This document shows positions 52,829-63,154 of a stretch of DNA of 64,000 bases, piece by piece (within the stretch, counting starts at the first letter, position 1; each line of letters starts with the position of its first letter). The stretch lies in the NCBI RefSeq assembly GCF_033807575.1, contig NC_084710.1, positions 22,362,357-22,426,356 of the forward strand, written 5' to 3'. The notes beneath the pieces were generated by a model. It was given only the letters and a program-made list of their open reading frames with translations, had not been told where the DNA came from and did not search any database. The DNA is from Cydia pomonella (Eukaryota; Arthropoda; Insecta; Lepidoptera; Tortricidae). Made by a program: the position numbers and the translations under genes.

Positions 52829-53013
52829 CCCCTAGTGTAAATTTATGTGATAGCGAAACGTGACATACGCGTTTGCGTTAAGTCTCATTTTGTATGTGAT
52901 TTTGAGTTTCCAAAACGTCCTACTTGGCGCGCTGTTTTTAAATCCCATACAAAATGAGACTTAACACAAACGCGGACGTCACGTTTCGCTATCGAATAAA
53001 TTTACACTAGGGG
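52829..53013. mobile_element. Palindromic MITE, copy 4, tandem to copy 3
   Basis: cccctagtgtaaatttatgt and tcgaataaatttacactagg then gg; inner aagtctcattttgtatgtga and atacaaaatgagacttaaca. Only 7 bp (tgctgta) separate it from copy 3. Confidence 0.82.
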
Positions 53014-53194
53014 CTCTGAAACCAGTTTTTTTTTTCATGGGAACGAAAACGGTATTTTTTCGTTCTTTATTAATTATTTCATTTCTAATTTGGCAATCTA
53101 ATAATACGAAGTCGTTATCTAAAACACAACTGAATCCTACATTTGGAATATAAAATAAACCGATTTATATGGTTATTTCGAAGTTTTTCCCCGA

Positions 53195-53380
53195 TCTCTG
53201 CGGGTGATAATGCAATAATATTATGGTAACATCAAGCTGATCTGGTGATGGAGACACGAACGTATAACATCGTTCCACCAATCCATCAATCGACCAACCA
53301 CCAATCGATCGATCGACGTCGACTGTTCCATTCGATCTATTCCATCGATTCCATCGATTGATTATCGATCGATTGGTGTG
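53195..53380. repeat. Right half of dispersed repeat, then ATCGAT-rich block
   Basis: 53206-53262 matches 1160-1205. From 53275 to 53380 the words atcgatc, cgatcgat, tccatcgatt recur, giving overlapping small palindromes. Low-complexity expansion. Confidence 0.5.
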
Positions 53381-53429
53381 GTCCCTCGTGTCGATAACGA
53401 ACGGGTAGACATGACAAGACCTCACCCTC

Positions 53430-54530
53430 TATCCCTTCTCAAAATACTTTTTTTAATATGTTCCTGAATTCATAAACTATTGTAACTTTACTCTTCCTAA
53501 CTTGTGAATGTACACCGACCTATAGTTTAAGCATCTAGGTATATTTTGCTACACAGTAACGTAAATCAAAACAAATCTAGGTTACCGGCTTCGTATCATT
53601 AAATTCATAAACCTCTTGACATTACCCTCAGGCATTATTCTTTTGGAAACTTGCGAAAACTTAGCTGCTATCTCGCCCACTGTAGTTCCGCGAGAAAGGG
53701 ATCGAAATGTATGGCTGTAAGCGTTGGTTTCAGAATAGGTTTCTCGGAATAATGCTATGTCTACACGTCTACATACAAATTAAAACTGTCAGCTTCTGTT
53801 TTAACTTATTCTCAGTGTATGATAAGGATCCTCACCGATATTTTTGTTCTATTTTTAGACCATTCTTCAGCAATCTCATTCATCTGGCTATACATATTCG
53901 CAAATTCCCAAGAGATTCCGCTGAGCCATTTTGGCTGTAGGTGGATCTTGGCGCGGGTTACAGTCACCAAAAATGAGATGCTAGTAAATTTATGTATGGC
54001 CAGGGGAATGAGATTTTTGAAACTGACCCTAGTGATATTTTTCCGAGAACGGTTTTTTCTTCTCTATACAACACAATCGAGGTTTGAAATTCGAACCGAC
54101 AATCTTTACCCCCACACACATTAATATATGAAAGGCGTTATGCAATGTTTATGTTTTGTGTACAATGCTATTTTTCCTATACAACGAGGACAAGTATATG
54201 TATATAAAAAAGGAAGTACTTACTAATTATTAAATATGCTTTCCTTAAATAAACACTTTTATTAATTTTGTAGGTATGATTTTATTTGAAAAAACAAATA
54301 TACTTAAGCTATGATTTTTGTGAAAACATATGTACTTTACTTAAAGCACTGGTTTCGATAAAAAAAAATCATTCTATAAAATAAACTCACGGCTAAACTT
54401 TACAAACATTGTATTTTTTCCTACATCAGCTCTTCCTTCAACTCTCCCACCTAAGATGTTTTTGATCAGTTCTTCGTATCGTAGTCAAGTGTCAACGCAC
54501 ACGCATATTTTCTCTACTGTTATGTTTTTT
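53430..54530. other. No gene seen
   Basis: AT-rich to mixed; frames at 53707 and 53819 lack domains or splice support. Confidence 0.35.
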
Positions 54531-54539
54531 TTATGGAAT

Positions 54540-54605
54540 ACTCAGCAAACGAGCAGACGAGTCGCCTAGTGGGAAGTGGTCACAGTCGCCCATGAACATA
54601 AGAAA
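54540..54605 (-). mobile_element. Short LINE tail (relative of 63785-64000)
   Basis: ctcagcaaacgagcagacga, gggaagtggtcacagtcgcc and catgaacataagaaaaa. Confidence 0.6.
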
Positions 54606-55049
54606 AAAAAAAGTAAAACTACTTCCTTCTGTCGGAACTGACCCTTCGTGTCTTTTTTTTGTGTTTAATTTTAGGTTTTGGTTTTTATAACTAACTTAGT
54701 TTGTTTTTGGATCTCAAATGGTCTGAAATAAATCTTTTTTTTTTTATAAGCAACATCGCTCTCATTAGTATGGACAAAATCAGAACGTTGTTCTTGAAAT
54801 TTTTGGGAATATTATGGTTTGGCTGCTTTGAGCCAAATCTTATGCGTTTGCCAAACTGTGCAAAACTTCCTACAAATAATAATAACGGTAGTGTGGACAC
54901 AGCCTTAAGAAACTCTTCCGCGCATGCCCCACTATAAACCATTATAAGGAGGACCCTTTATTCTAAAAAGTTCCGGCTTGTTATGCCCCGCGCCATGACG
55001 AGAATAGGTCTATATTAAATGGTTTACGTTGCAACTTCACACTGTAACT

Positions 55050-55320
55050 GTAGCATTTCAAAAAGTCGTATGTTTATATTGGTTTCATAATAACATACGA
55101 CTATTCGAATGTGTGTGGCTTCGGCCGAAACTCACAATGTAATCGTTGCAAATCAAAAAGTCATAACTCTATACTACTTGCATAGTAACATAAGACCTTA
55201 TCGATCTGTCTATCTGTCGTAAAGCTGCGGTTGAAAACAAGTGTGCGTAGCATTTAGAAAGTCGTATCTTTATACAATCTTCATACTGACATAGAACCTT
55301 TTAGTTTTAAGCCTATTAGA
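55050..55320. repeat. Three diverged ~100-bp tandem units
   Basis: Units begin at 55050 (gtagcatttcaaaaagtcgt), 55144 (cgttgcaaatcaaaaagtca) and 55246 (gtagcatttagaaagtcgta). Each continues with a ...tatac/tatatt..cat-a-taacat-a...cgac/acctt block. Spacing is about 94-102 bp. Confidence 0.55.
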
Positions 55321-56029
55321 GCTTCGGGAAAAGTCGGAAGTGTTCGGGAGACTTCGTCGGTCGAGTAAACGTTTTTCTAATGTATTCAGGGTTTACACTG
55401 TAAGTTTTGACAAGCTATCAAAGTTTTTAGGTGCGGTTAGGTATTCGATAGGTAAAATAATAATGGCGATTTTTCAATTTTATATTTTTTTTGAAGAAAA
55501 TATTGGAATAAAAAGAAGTAGGTTTATTGTGTAGGTCACAACGCAACGCGATGTTATACATAAAGTACAAATGTTAGCGCCATTGTGACGCTAGTCTTTA
55601 CAAGCTACAAGGAGCAGAATTCCTTGGAGCAAACCAGACTTAGGTCATTATGGTTCTAAATTACAGCTATGAATGTTATTGAATTTGGCATGAGTATCAT
55701 ACGACCAAGGCAGCACGCCAAAAACACAATTTACGAGCAACATTTCCTAGGAAAGCACCTTTGATACCTAACTTAGATATGGCCATTTGGGCATGCGAAA
55801 GGGCATAACATATTTTTCTAGCAAATTTCAGTACATACTAACTACATATGTAACCTTTGTATTACTATCGCTTGCCCCTGCCATTCATCGACTAAAATTG
55901 TACAAAAACGCGCACATGCGTGAGAAGAAACGTCAAAATCTAAAATGGTGGTCTAATAATACCTAAAGGAGAAACCCTGGTCTAGTTATTAAAAAAATAT
56001 ATACACTCGCACCTGTAGTGAGCCCCATC

Positions 56030-56158
56030 GATAGGGGTGTCAGCACCGCGTCTGCGCGGAGCGCCTGTCCGCCGCCCCGGACGCTTTGCACGTCTCTGCA
56101 ACTAAATTATATATTTTTAAATTTCAAAAAAGTAACGCGCGTCAAAAATCGGTTCAGT
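56030..56158 (+). promoter_or_regulatory. Putative promoter with CpG-rich upstream and TCAGT initiator
   Basis: 56035-56100 is a local GC/CpG peak (accgcgtctgcgcggagcgc, ccgccgccccggacgc) in AT-rich DNA. The insect initiator TCAGT is at 56154-56158. No TATA box is found at -30. Confidence 0.45.
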
Positions 56159-56305
56159 GCCAGTGTTTTTGAAGTGTGAAGTGATTGAAATTTTGAATTT
56201 GGAATATTATTATTTTTCGAATGTTTCGATTGTGTTTTATTGTTAAATAATTAGTGGTTTTAGTGTGATGTGAGGATAATTGTTACGTAAAAGCGTAGGA
56301 GTTAG
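56156..56305 (+). other. Putative non-coding first exon (5' UTR)
   Basis: From the TCAGT initiator the sequence agtgccagtgtttttgaagt and gtgaagtgattgaaattttg has the G/T/A-rich, stop-rich make-up of insect 5' leaders. It ends exactly at GTTAG|GTAAGTGG, a near-consensus donor. No ATG-led frame of note. The gene would run rightward; no coding exon was recognised up to 64000. Confidence 0.5.
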
Positions 56306-56309
56306 GTAA

Positions 56310-56930
56310 GTGGTATTATCATATTTGTATATGTATATTTAATACCTAATTTGTTAGTTGTAGCTACCCTTTATTACGAAACCCCACCACTTCGCGTTGA
56401 AGCTAAAGTACTTACACAAACACGTTTTGAATTGAAAATACAATATAAAGATAAACAATTCAATTTTAAATAATCCAAATTACTATAAACGATACTGTTA
56501 TATGCCATTTTATGGTACGCAAAACAACCATTTTAAGCGCCGTTTTTCATTGTTACACTTGTAATTTTTCCCTACTAGAAATAAAAACAATATGTAATTT
56601 ACATCACTATTAACGCTCCCTATATATTTTTTTGTATGTATCAACTTATCTCATTAAGTGAAATGTAATATTTCTTTTGAGATAAATAAAATATCTTTAA
56701 CCCGATTTTCATTAATTCCATATTCAAGTAAATCAAAGGATGTATACATACAATGTATACATACAAAAAACAGATTACCTACAGGTAATCTGTTTTTTGT
56801 ATTACCTATATTTAATAAAGAGATTTATCCGCAACTTAGGGGCAAAGAAATATTTTTAACAAATATTTTGATTTGCGTTTTTCTTTTTTTAAGTAGTCAT
56901 AGACTATATAAATTATAAACTAACGGGCGG
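56310..56930. other. No exon seen; hairpin at 56761-56802
   Basis: Start of the putative first intron. The palindrome atacaaaaaacagattacct-ac-(complement) has perfect 20-bp arms and a 2-nt centre. Before it, tgtatacata and caatgtatacatac repeat. Confidence 0.5.
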
Positions 56931-56934
56931 CGGG

Positions 56935-57040
56935 TACTGTGACCAGGTGGTCGAGATGTTCATGACGTTAGCCCGGTTTACTAAGTACGCTGGTTCAAAT
57001 CCGAACTTCGCCACTGGAGGTTTTCGTCACTTTTTATTTA
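56935..57040 (+). repeat. tRNA-like SINE fragment
   Basis: gtgaccaggtggtcgagatg (box A-like) and gctggttcaaatccgaactt (box B ggttcaaatcc) ~45 bp apart; followed by ccactggaggttttcgtcac and a T-rich end. No cloverleaf closes properly. Similar in idea to 4360-4440 on the other strand. Confidence 0.4.
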
Positions 57041-57135
57041 ACATATGACATCTATTTCAGTTTGTAAGAGATGAATCGTTTTAATAATAATATTTAGTTT
57101 CCCTCCAGTACAGTGTGAAAATAGTTATCCAAATT

Positions 57136-57500
57136 TTTTATACTACGGCGGTGGCAAACAAGCATACGGCCTGCCTGATGGTAAGCAGTCTCCGTAGCCT
57201 ATGTACACCTGCAACTCCAGAGGAGTTACATGCGCGTTGCCGACCCTAACCCCACCTCCCTCTTAGAGCTCTGGCAACCTTACTCACCGGCAGGAACACA
57301 ACACTATGATTAGGGTCTAGTGTTATTTGGCTGCTGTTTTCTGTAAGGTGGAGGTACTTCCCCAGTTGGGCTCTGCTCTAGATCTGGAATGACATCTGCT
57401 GTGCTGTGCCCTACCACACAAGGCGAGATGACATTCACATTGCCCATACCTCTCTTTTGGACGTAGTTTATATAAGGACATACCCGGGTCCAATTTCTCA
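57136..57500 (-). mobile_element. LINE-G long 3' end
   Basis: tatactacggcggtggcaaa, ggcctgcctgatggtaagca, gcgcgttgccgaccctaacc, cactggcagga-type segment and gttgggctctgctctagatc. The minus strand reads NVISPCVVGHSTADVIPDLE and QSPTGEVPPPYRK upstream of the tail. Confidence 0.75.
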
Positions 57501-57564
57501 ACTCCCCTTTCAAATCATCTTTGAAATGACAATTAGTGCAACATTTACCTAATATTTAAAACTT

Positions 57565-57905
57565 TCACGTCTTGAACACATATAAGTAGACCAAAGAAAT
57601 TCTACCAGAACAAAACCAGAAGCTCACCAAAACTCTACTGAAAACACCCAGACACAAACTACGGAAAATAGTAGGATTAATTACAGGACATATCACATTA
57701 AACAAACACCTACACAATATGGGTAAAACGGACAGCCCCATAGCCTGCATGGGAGCAGAGGAAACAGCAAAACATATTCTCCTAGACTGTAAACAGGTAG
57801 AAGTAAACAGGAACAAATACTAGGGACTCCGTACACATTAAAGGAGGCAGTTAGCAACCTGAAGACACTGCTAGGTTTCGTGGAGGAGCTGGGATGGTTA
57901 AAGTA
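57565..57905 (+). pseudogene. Non-LTR retrotransposon RNase H fragment, frameshifted
   Basis: LRKIVGLITGHITLNKHLHN, then MGKTDSPIACMGAEETAKHI and LLDC, a stop at about 57823, and in the next frame LGTPYTLKEAVSNLKTLLGF, VEELGWLK and stop at about 57905. This matches the TGH--LN-HLH-MG---SP-C--C---EETA-HIL--C end of jockey-type LINEs. Confidence 0.82.
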
Positions 57906-58310
57906 GCTAGTGCTACCTCGTTTTCACGCAAAATAGGCATAATGGTTGTCGATTTGCGGAAAATGTCCAGCATAACTAACTAACTAGCTATAGCACTTTT
58001 TCGACAAGCTCCAATTGTCCATCGTAGTCATAGTATTTTTTGCACTGGGTACATAAGTTAATATATATGTATGTATATTTAATTATAGTATATTTATGTA
58101 AGTTTATAACCGTTAGTATATATTATTTATCACAATTTTGCTTGTTTTAAGTTACTTATTCTGTTTTTTTTTTTGTTTCATGCTTGCACGTACTACTGTT
58201 TCTGTTTAGCCTGATGGTTGACTGGTAGAGAATGCCTTTAGGCATTAAGTTCGCCATTTGTACTTTATTTGTTATATCGTGCAATAAAGTTTAAATAAAT
58301 AAATATAGCC
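57906..58310 (+). repeat. 3' UTR of the same LINE
   Basis: Ends gttgactggtagagaatgcc, ttaggcattaagttcgcca and cgtgcaataaagtttaaata with (AAAT)n. Same end type as 22650-22735. Confidence 0.65.
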
Positions 58311-58953
58311 AAAAAAGAGTGTAAAGTATCTTTAAGAAATTTCCCACTCTTCAAAAGCTCCCAACTATCTATGGTCCAAAATTAATTCGTTATGTTAATG
58401 TCTTAGTAAATGAAAAGAAAACAGACAATAAAAACTCGGCTATTTAAATTTCGTTACATATTGAACTTGTAATAGTTTTTGTACCGGACTATAGTGGGTG
58501 GTTTTACAAAAAGCCTCATATCGCCTCACGTAATTAATGAACGACCCCTGTACCTATTATACCTTTTGAGTAAATACCACACATGTAAACCTATATATAT
58601 AATATTTATGGCCTTTGTATCATTAAATTTGACAACCCGTCATCTTAAATAAAGTAGAAGCCTATTACCGGCTGTTTGGGGAATGTGATTAATATCGTAA
58701 ATTATGAGCCCGAGGGCTTTCCTGTAACCTTACGGTTTATTACGTGAATATACGCAGAGGTCACGTTGCCGTACATGATTACAATATTGAATACGTATCT
58801 AAAGAGATCCGGGGCTGATTCTAATTTAACATTTTGTTATAAATAAATAATAAATAAATATTATAGGGACATTCTTACACAAATTGATACCCACGGTAAG
58901 CCAAGAAGGCTTGTGTTGTGGGTACCCAGACAACGATATATATACTATACAAA

Positions 58954-59116
58954 AAAAGTAAAGTTATTGAACACTTCGTACATTTTTCAGAACATGATTC
59001 TAAATCTAATAATCGCGGACAAACATACATACCTACATGCGTTCATACAAACATACTGGTCAAACTGATAACTTTTTTTTGCTTAGTACACGGGCGAAGC
59101 CGCGGGAAAAGCCTAG
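58954..59116 (+). mobile_element. Helitron-like 3' end, flanked by 13-bp direct repeats
   Basis: The right end is cacgggcgaagccgcgggaa then aagcctag followed by T, as at 30262-30304. Yet tatactatacaaa occurs at 58941-58953 and again at 59117-59129, resembling a target duplication that Helitrons do not make. Non-coding. Confidence 0.6.
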
Positions 59117-59147
59117 TATACTATACAAATACATAAATACCAACATA

Positions 59148-59613
59148 CAAGGTGCCCGTGAGCATTGCGAGACATTTTAACTAAGCATTCCTGATATATA
59201 TAATATTTAGAAACTAAAATGTCATAAAAAAAAATTATGGATTAGGCCTAATAGTTTCAGAGATAATTAAAAGTTTTTCGAAATCATTCTTTCGCCATAA
59301 GTCGTTACAAAACACATTTTTGACTGCAGTATTGCCACTTTGAGGTCTAGTCTGGACATACCTATTGATTGACAACGAAAAATTTAAAAAATTTATTCGA
59401 GAGGCTACCCCGAATAAAAAAAACTTTTTAGCTAATTTTAGGTTGTGTTTATCAATAAAAATTACGTTTTATGTACAGGAGTGTTCAAAAAAAGGGAAAA
59501 TAAAAACAATTTTTTTTTGTCTAATTTCACAAAAGTCATATAACAGTCAGTTCGCTTCTGTTGCCATCAGGAATGCACCGTTAAAATCTCTCGCAATGCT
59601 CACGGGCACCTTG
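59148..59613. mobile_element. 466-bp Tc1/mariner-like MITE
   Basis: caaggtgcccgtgagcattg then cgagacatttta at 59148-59179 is repeated inverted at 59582-59613 with one mismatch. TA flanks both ends (59146-59147, 59614-59615), the Tc1/mariner duplication. The open frame inside (59365 on) has no transposase features. Confidence 0.85.
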
Positions 59614-59759
59614 TATAGAACATCCATGGCTCATAAACAAATAACTGTGCTCATCACAACAATGCCCTTACCGGGATTCAAATCCAGGACCATCGGCTTT
59701 ATAGGCAGGGTCACTACCCACTAAACCAGACCGGTCGTCGGTCGTGTTATGTTTTGAAC

Positions 59760-60015
59760 TGGTTTTTGACATGATCTTGACATGATCTTGGCGCGCATCT
59801 CCCGCATGATTGACTTACTGTTGCGTGCATCTATCAGCGTGAGCGATCTTTAAGGCCATACCAAAATAATATTAAAACCGTAACCAGTTGTTAAATCAGA
59901 ATCGGCTTCCTGGAAACCGATTCTAATTTAAAAATAATCGTTACGGATTTGATCATGTTTTGATACGACTTTTTAGTTTTTAGCCTGGAATACGGAAAAA
60001 ATATACAAAGGGTAA
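59760..60015. other. No gene seen
   Basis: tgacatgatctt is repeated in tandem at 59767-59790; otherwise nothing. Confidence 0.35.
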
Positions 60016-60105
60016 GTCAAAGTCAAGTCAATATATTATTTATTCAAATAGGTTTAACAATAAGCACTTTTAAAAAGTTTTACAAATATCATCTTAATTT
60101 AAATA
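60016..60105 (-). repeat. LINE 3' end (tttattcaaataggtttaac type)
   Basis: tatttattcaaataggttta, acaataagcacttttaaaaa: in reverse, a ...cctatttgaataaat... end with AATAAA, as I associate with jockey-like LINE tails in moths. Confidence 0.5.
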
Positions 60106-61315
60106 TTAGAGCAATTTATTGATGCAGTTTTTATTGGTCTTAAAAACCTTTGAATTAATTCAGATATATGCAATAATATTATTAATAAATGAGTATGAAT
60201 ATGTCAAACACCAAAATTGTGTAAAAAGTACTAGTCTAGAAATATTCTCTAAGTCTAAATGGGTACTGATAATACCAAAGATGATGCACGCAGAAGATAG
60301 AAAATTATTATCTTTCTGCCAATATTCGAGAATAAGCCCCAAGAAAGTGTACCGAAGGGCGTCTAAAAATAGCATTCGCCAACTTCGCCTGGGTTTTATT
60401 ATTTAATGATTATGGCGCATGGTACACTGCATCCGATTCGCACGTCGCTCCGAAGTTTGAGCGAGACAACGCTATACGCGTATTATAGCTAAATCCCTCT
60501 CGCACGTCGGCGGCTCACCCAAAATACAATGTGAAAAAAAGGGGTCCGCTTGGCTATGATTCCTACTATGTGACAATAATTTTTATAGTTAAATTATATT
60601 AAAAAAAAAACATCACACTTGCTCGAAAAATATCTGATTTCATGCAGGTTTACTGAAAGACAAAGGCCTATATTGTTCGCGCAGGTGTTATTGATTGTGA
60701 TAAAAATGATTCGATAGTGAAAAAAGCTATAACTCCCTAGGGAGTTATAAATTTATTTATTATTATTATGTACATTTTTCATACAAACCAAGTAGCATAA
60801 ATGTGTTTTACTTTTAAAATACTAACGTTTACAATTTAATATTTTTGTTTATGTTTAAAATTATTTAATTTGATTATTAAAATATTTTTACATAATTTTC
60901 AATCGTGGCTGAATGCCGAATGGGTCTGTGCCTTCGATGCCTAACCTGTCAAGAAATTACAAAATGGCGGACGAATGTTTGATATGTCACCGTATTTAAG
61001 AATTATTTCGCTTAAAATTTAGTTTTTTCTTTACAAGTGTGATGAAAAACATTGTGTGTAACTCCGCGGATAAGAATATTGCAAACATTCTCTGTACCGT
61101 ACTAACACTATATGGATCTTCCTAGATTCGATACAAATAAATAATTGAAATTTAATTGAAATTGAAATTGTATAGGTTTCTCTTTTTCTCTACCAATGGA
61201 CTTCAATACGGAATTCTTCTAAAAACGTTCATCAGAGCAGCTTTTAAAGATTCGTGTAACAATGGGGGCCTAGCCAAAGTGAAAACCGTTGATAGAAAAC
61301 ACCAATCAAAACTTA
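60106..61315. other. No gene supported
   Basis: The 95-codon frame at 60119-60406 (+) has no domain, no splice context and a strongly AT-driven composition, so it is not called. Around 60430-60530 a GC-richer stretch (cgcacgtcgctccgaag ... cgcacgtcggcggctc) has loosely repeated words. Confidence 0.35.
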
Positions 61316-61357
61316 AATCAGGGGGCATCCATTAATTACATCACTCGTTTGGAACAC

Positions 61358-61495
61358 AAGGTTGTCTGAAAGAGATCGCTTTTTAGCGATAAGACCGCCT
61401 GTTCTATTTTCCTTTAAAATTTATTTATAGTTTTACATGTATGTAAAATATATAGTTGTTGGTGCAATAAATAATATTTACCTACTTATTTACGT
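61358..61495 (+). repeat. LINE 3' UTR nested in MITE
   Basis: aaggttgtctgaaagagatc, tagcgataagaccgcctgtt, gttggtgcaataaataatat. Same as 11062-11210. Confidence 0.72.
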
Positions 61496-61657
61496 TTAGG
61501 GGGAGGGAAGCGGTCAATAAAATGTGACATGTTGTGATAAGGGGGAAAGGGAGTCACAAACTTTGTGACGTCACTTTAACTTCATCAGTAACCTTTTTTT
61601 TTAATTTTCTGTACAGTTAAATAACAAGTTTTTGGAACGATTATCGTTTTTATTATT

Positions 61658-61912
61658 GACGACCGGTCTGGCTTAGTGGTTAGTGACCCTGCTTATGAAG
61701 CCGCTGGTCCTGGGTTTGAATCGAAACCCGGTAATGGCAAATTTGTGTGATGAGCAGAAATATTTGTTCCTGAGTCATGGATGTTTTCTATGTGTTAAGT
61801 ATTTGTATATTATATATATCGTTGTCTGGGTACCCATAACACAAGCCTTCTTGAGCTTACCGTGGGACTTAATTTGTGGAAGAATGTCCCTATAATATTT
61901 ATTTATTTATTC
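61658..61912 (+). mobile_element. Full-length SINE-A nested in MITE
   Basis: gacgaccggtctggcttagt, box B gggtttgaatcg (one change), body to gtaccc-ataacacaagccttct and gaatgtccctataatattta. Subtype with ccttcttgagcttaccgtgg, as at 46581 and 62593. Confidence 0.88.
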
Positions 61913-62289
61913 GTTTAATTTTCTTTCTTAGTCATTTTAAAAGTTTTTTTAAAAATGATTACATTTTTGGGTTGGGTTTTGGGTTAAAATTACTAATATT
62001 TCTTTTATGAAAAATATTTTGATAAAATATTACTAGTACCTAATTCGATTTGCCGATTTCCTTGAAAACAGAATTGCCAAGAATGTGACGACACACCAGG
62101 GGGGAGGGATTTGCCAAATGTGACCAAGTGTGACATACGGAGGGGGGCAGTGGTGAAAAAACTTAGAAATTTGCGTGACGTAATTAATGGATGACCCCTA
62201 ATGAATGAAAATGGTCACGTGACTTTTCGTAGCATCTGTCATCCCGATTTTTTTTCGTTTTGCGTTTGTCGTTTTAAGTACAATTGTCG

Positions 62290-62376
62290 TCTTGAAAGAC
62301 CCCCTGAAGTTACAAGCGTATAGTCTACGGTAACCGCTTACCATCGGTGTGATGTATGCTTGTTTGCATAAAACGG
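62290..62376 (+). mobile_element. LINE-G 3' tail, degenerate
   Basis: gaagttacaagcgtatagtc, accgcttaccatcggtgtga, tgcttgtttgcataaaacg. Confidence 0.6.
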
Positions 62377-62592
62377 CACGATAATAAATTGACATCCATG
62401 AAAATCTGGTTTCAGCGCAGGAAAATTTAATCAAACTGTTAACAAAATGTCATTTGCACGGGAGGTCCCGCGGGGCAGGATTTAAAGATAATTTTGAACA
62501 CGATATACATCCAGCTATGCTGAGCAGTGTGGGCAGTGTTGTAATGGACCAAATTAGTAATAAGTATAGACTTGCATAGCATAGCAGTTATG

Positions 62593-63154
62593 TATAAATA
62601 AATAATAATAAATAAATAAATATTATAGCGACATTTGTACACAAATTGACTAAGTTCCACGGTAAGCCAAGAAGGCTTGTGTTGTGGGTACTCAGACATG
62701 CACTTCCTTTGTTGTTTTTATTTTTTATTATTATTATATTTGTTTGACATTTAGAATTTATTCTAGAAACATTCTAGACTAGTATTTTTTATACAATTGT
62801 TTTCTTTATGACGATATTGAAATTTTTAGTATTAAATTTGATCTATGAATTATATTCATTAGTATTATACATGGAATAATATTTACAACATCAATAAATT
62901 GCTCTGATAATTAGCTTAAGATAATATATGTAATACTGTCTTACTATTCATAAGTGCTTGTTACTAGGCCTACATGAATAAAGTATATTTGAACATGAAC
63001 AGACAACGATATATCTAATATACAAATACTTAAATACATAGAAAACATCCATGACTCAGGAACAAATAGCTGTGCTCATCACACCGGGATTCGAACCCAG
63101 GACCATCGGCTTCATAGGCAGGGTCAGTACCCACTAGGCCAGACCGGTCGTCAA
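62593..63154 (-). mobile_element. SINE-A split by a retroelement insertion
   Basis: The 3' part (aaataaataaatattatagc to gggtactcagaca) and the head part (agacaacgatatatctaata to aggccagaccggtcgtc) are one SINE-A, interrupted at the word cagaca. Confidence 0.85.
62699..62999 (+). mobile_element. 5'-truncated retroelement with 6-bp target duplication
   Basis: Flanked by cagaca (62693-62698 and 63000-63005). The end gcctacatgaataaagtata, tttgaacatgaa carries AATAAA close to the junction, as non-LTR 3' ends do. No coding capacity. Confidence 0.7.

Larger units (their letters stand above)
58840..59742 (-). mobile_element. SINE-A carrying two later insertions
   Basis: The 3' part (tail complement to acaacgatatatata) is at 58840-58953. 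The middle tatacaaatacataaatacc is at about 59121-59147. The head (catccatggctcataaacaa, box B complement gattcaaatcc, accagaccggtcgtc) is at 59616-59742. The two gaps are filled by separate elements. Confidence 0.82.
61320..62199. mobile_element. MITE with aggggtcatccattaattac ends, two nested insertions
   Basis: agggggcatccattaattac, then atcac, on the left; gtgacgtaattaatggatga, then cccct, on the right. Inner gggggaggg and tgtgac/tttgtgacgtca words are typical of this family. A LINE tail (61358-61495) and SINE-A (61658-61912) account for ~390 bp. Confidence 0.75.

Noticed and set aside
56035..56110. CpG peak as a GC-rich palindromic MITE
   Set aside because: It lacks the cttacgtgagcg ends and inverted arms of that family, so it was kept as promoter-associated.
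59365..59724. 119-codon plus-strand frame as transposase
   Set aside because: It starts inside the mariner-like MITE and runs into the SINE head; no DDE-type motifs.
60119..60406. 95-codon plus-strand frame
   Set aside because: No domain, no splice context, composition driven by AT-rich DNA. The opposite strand is also open, which speaks for chance.
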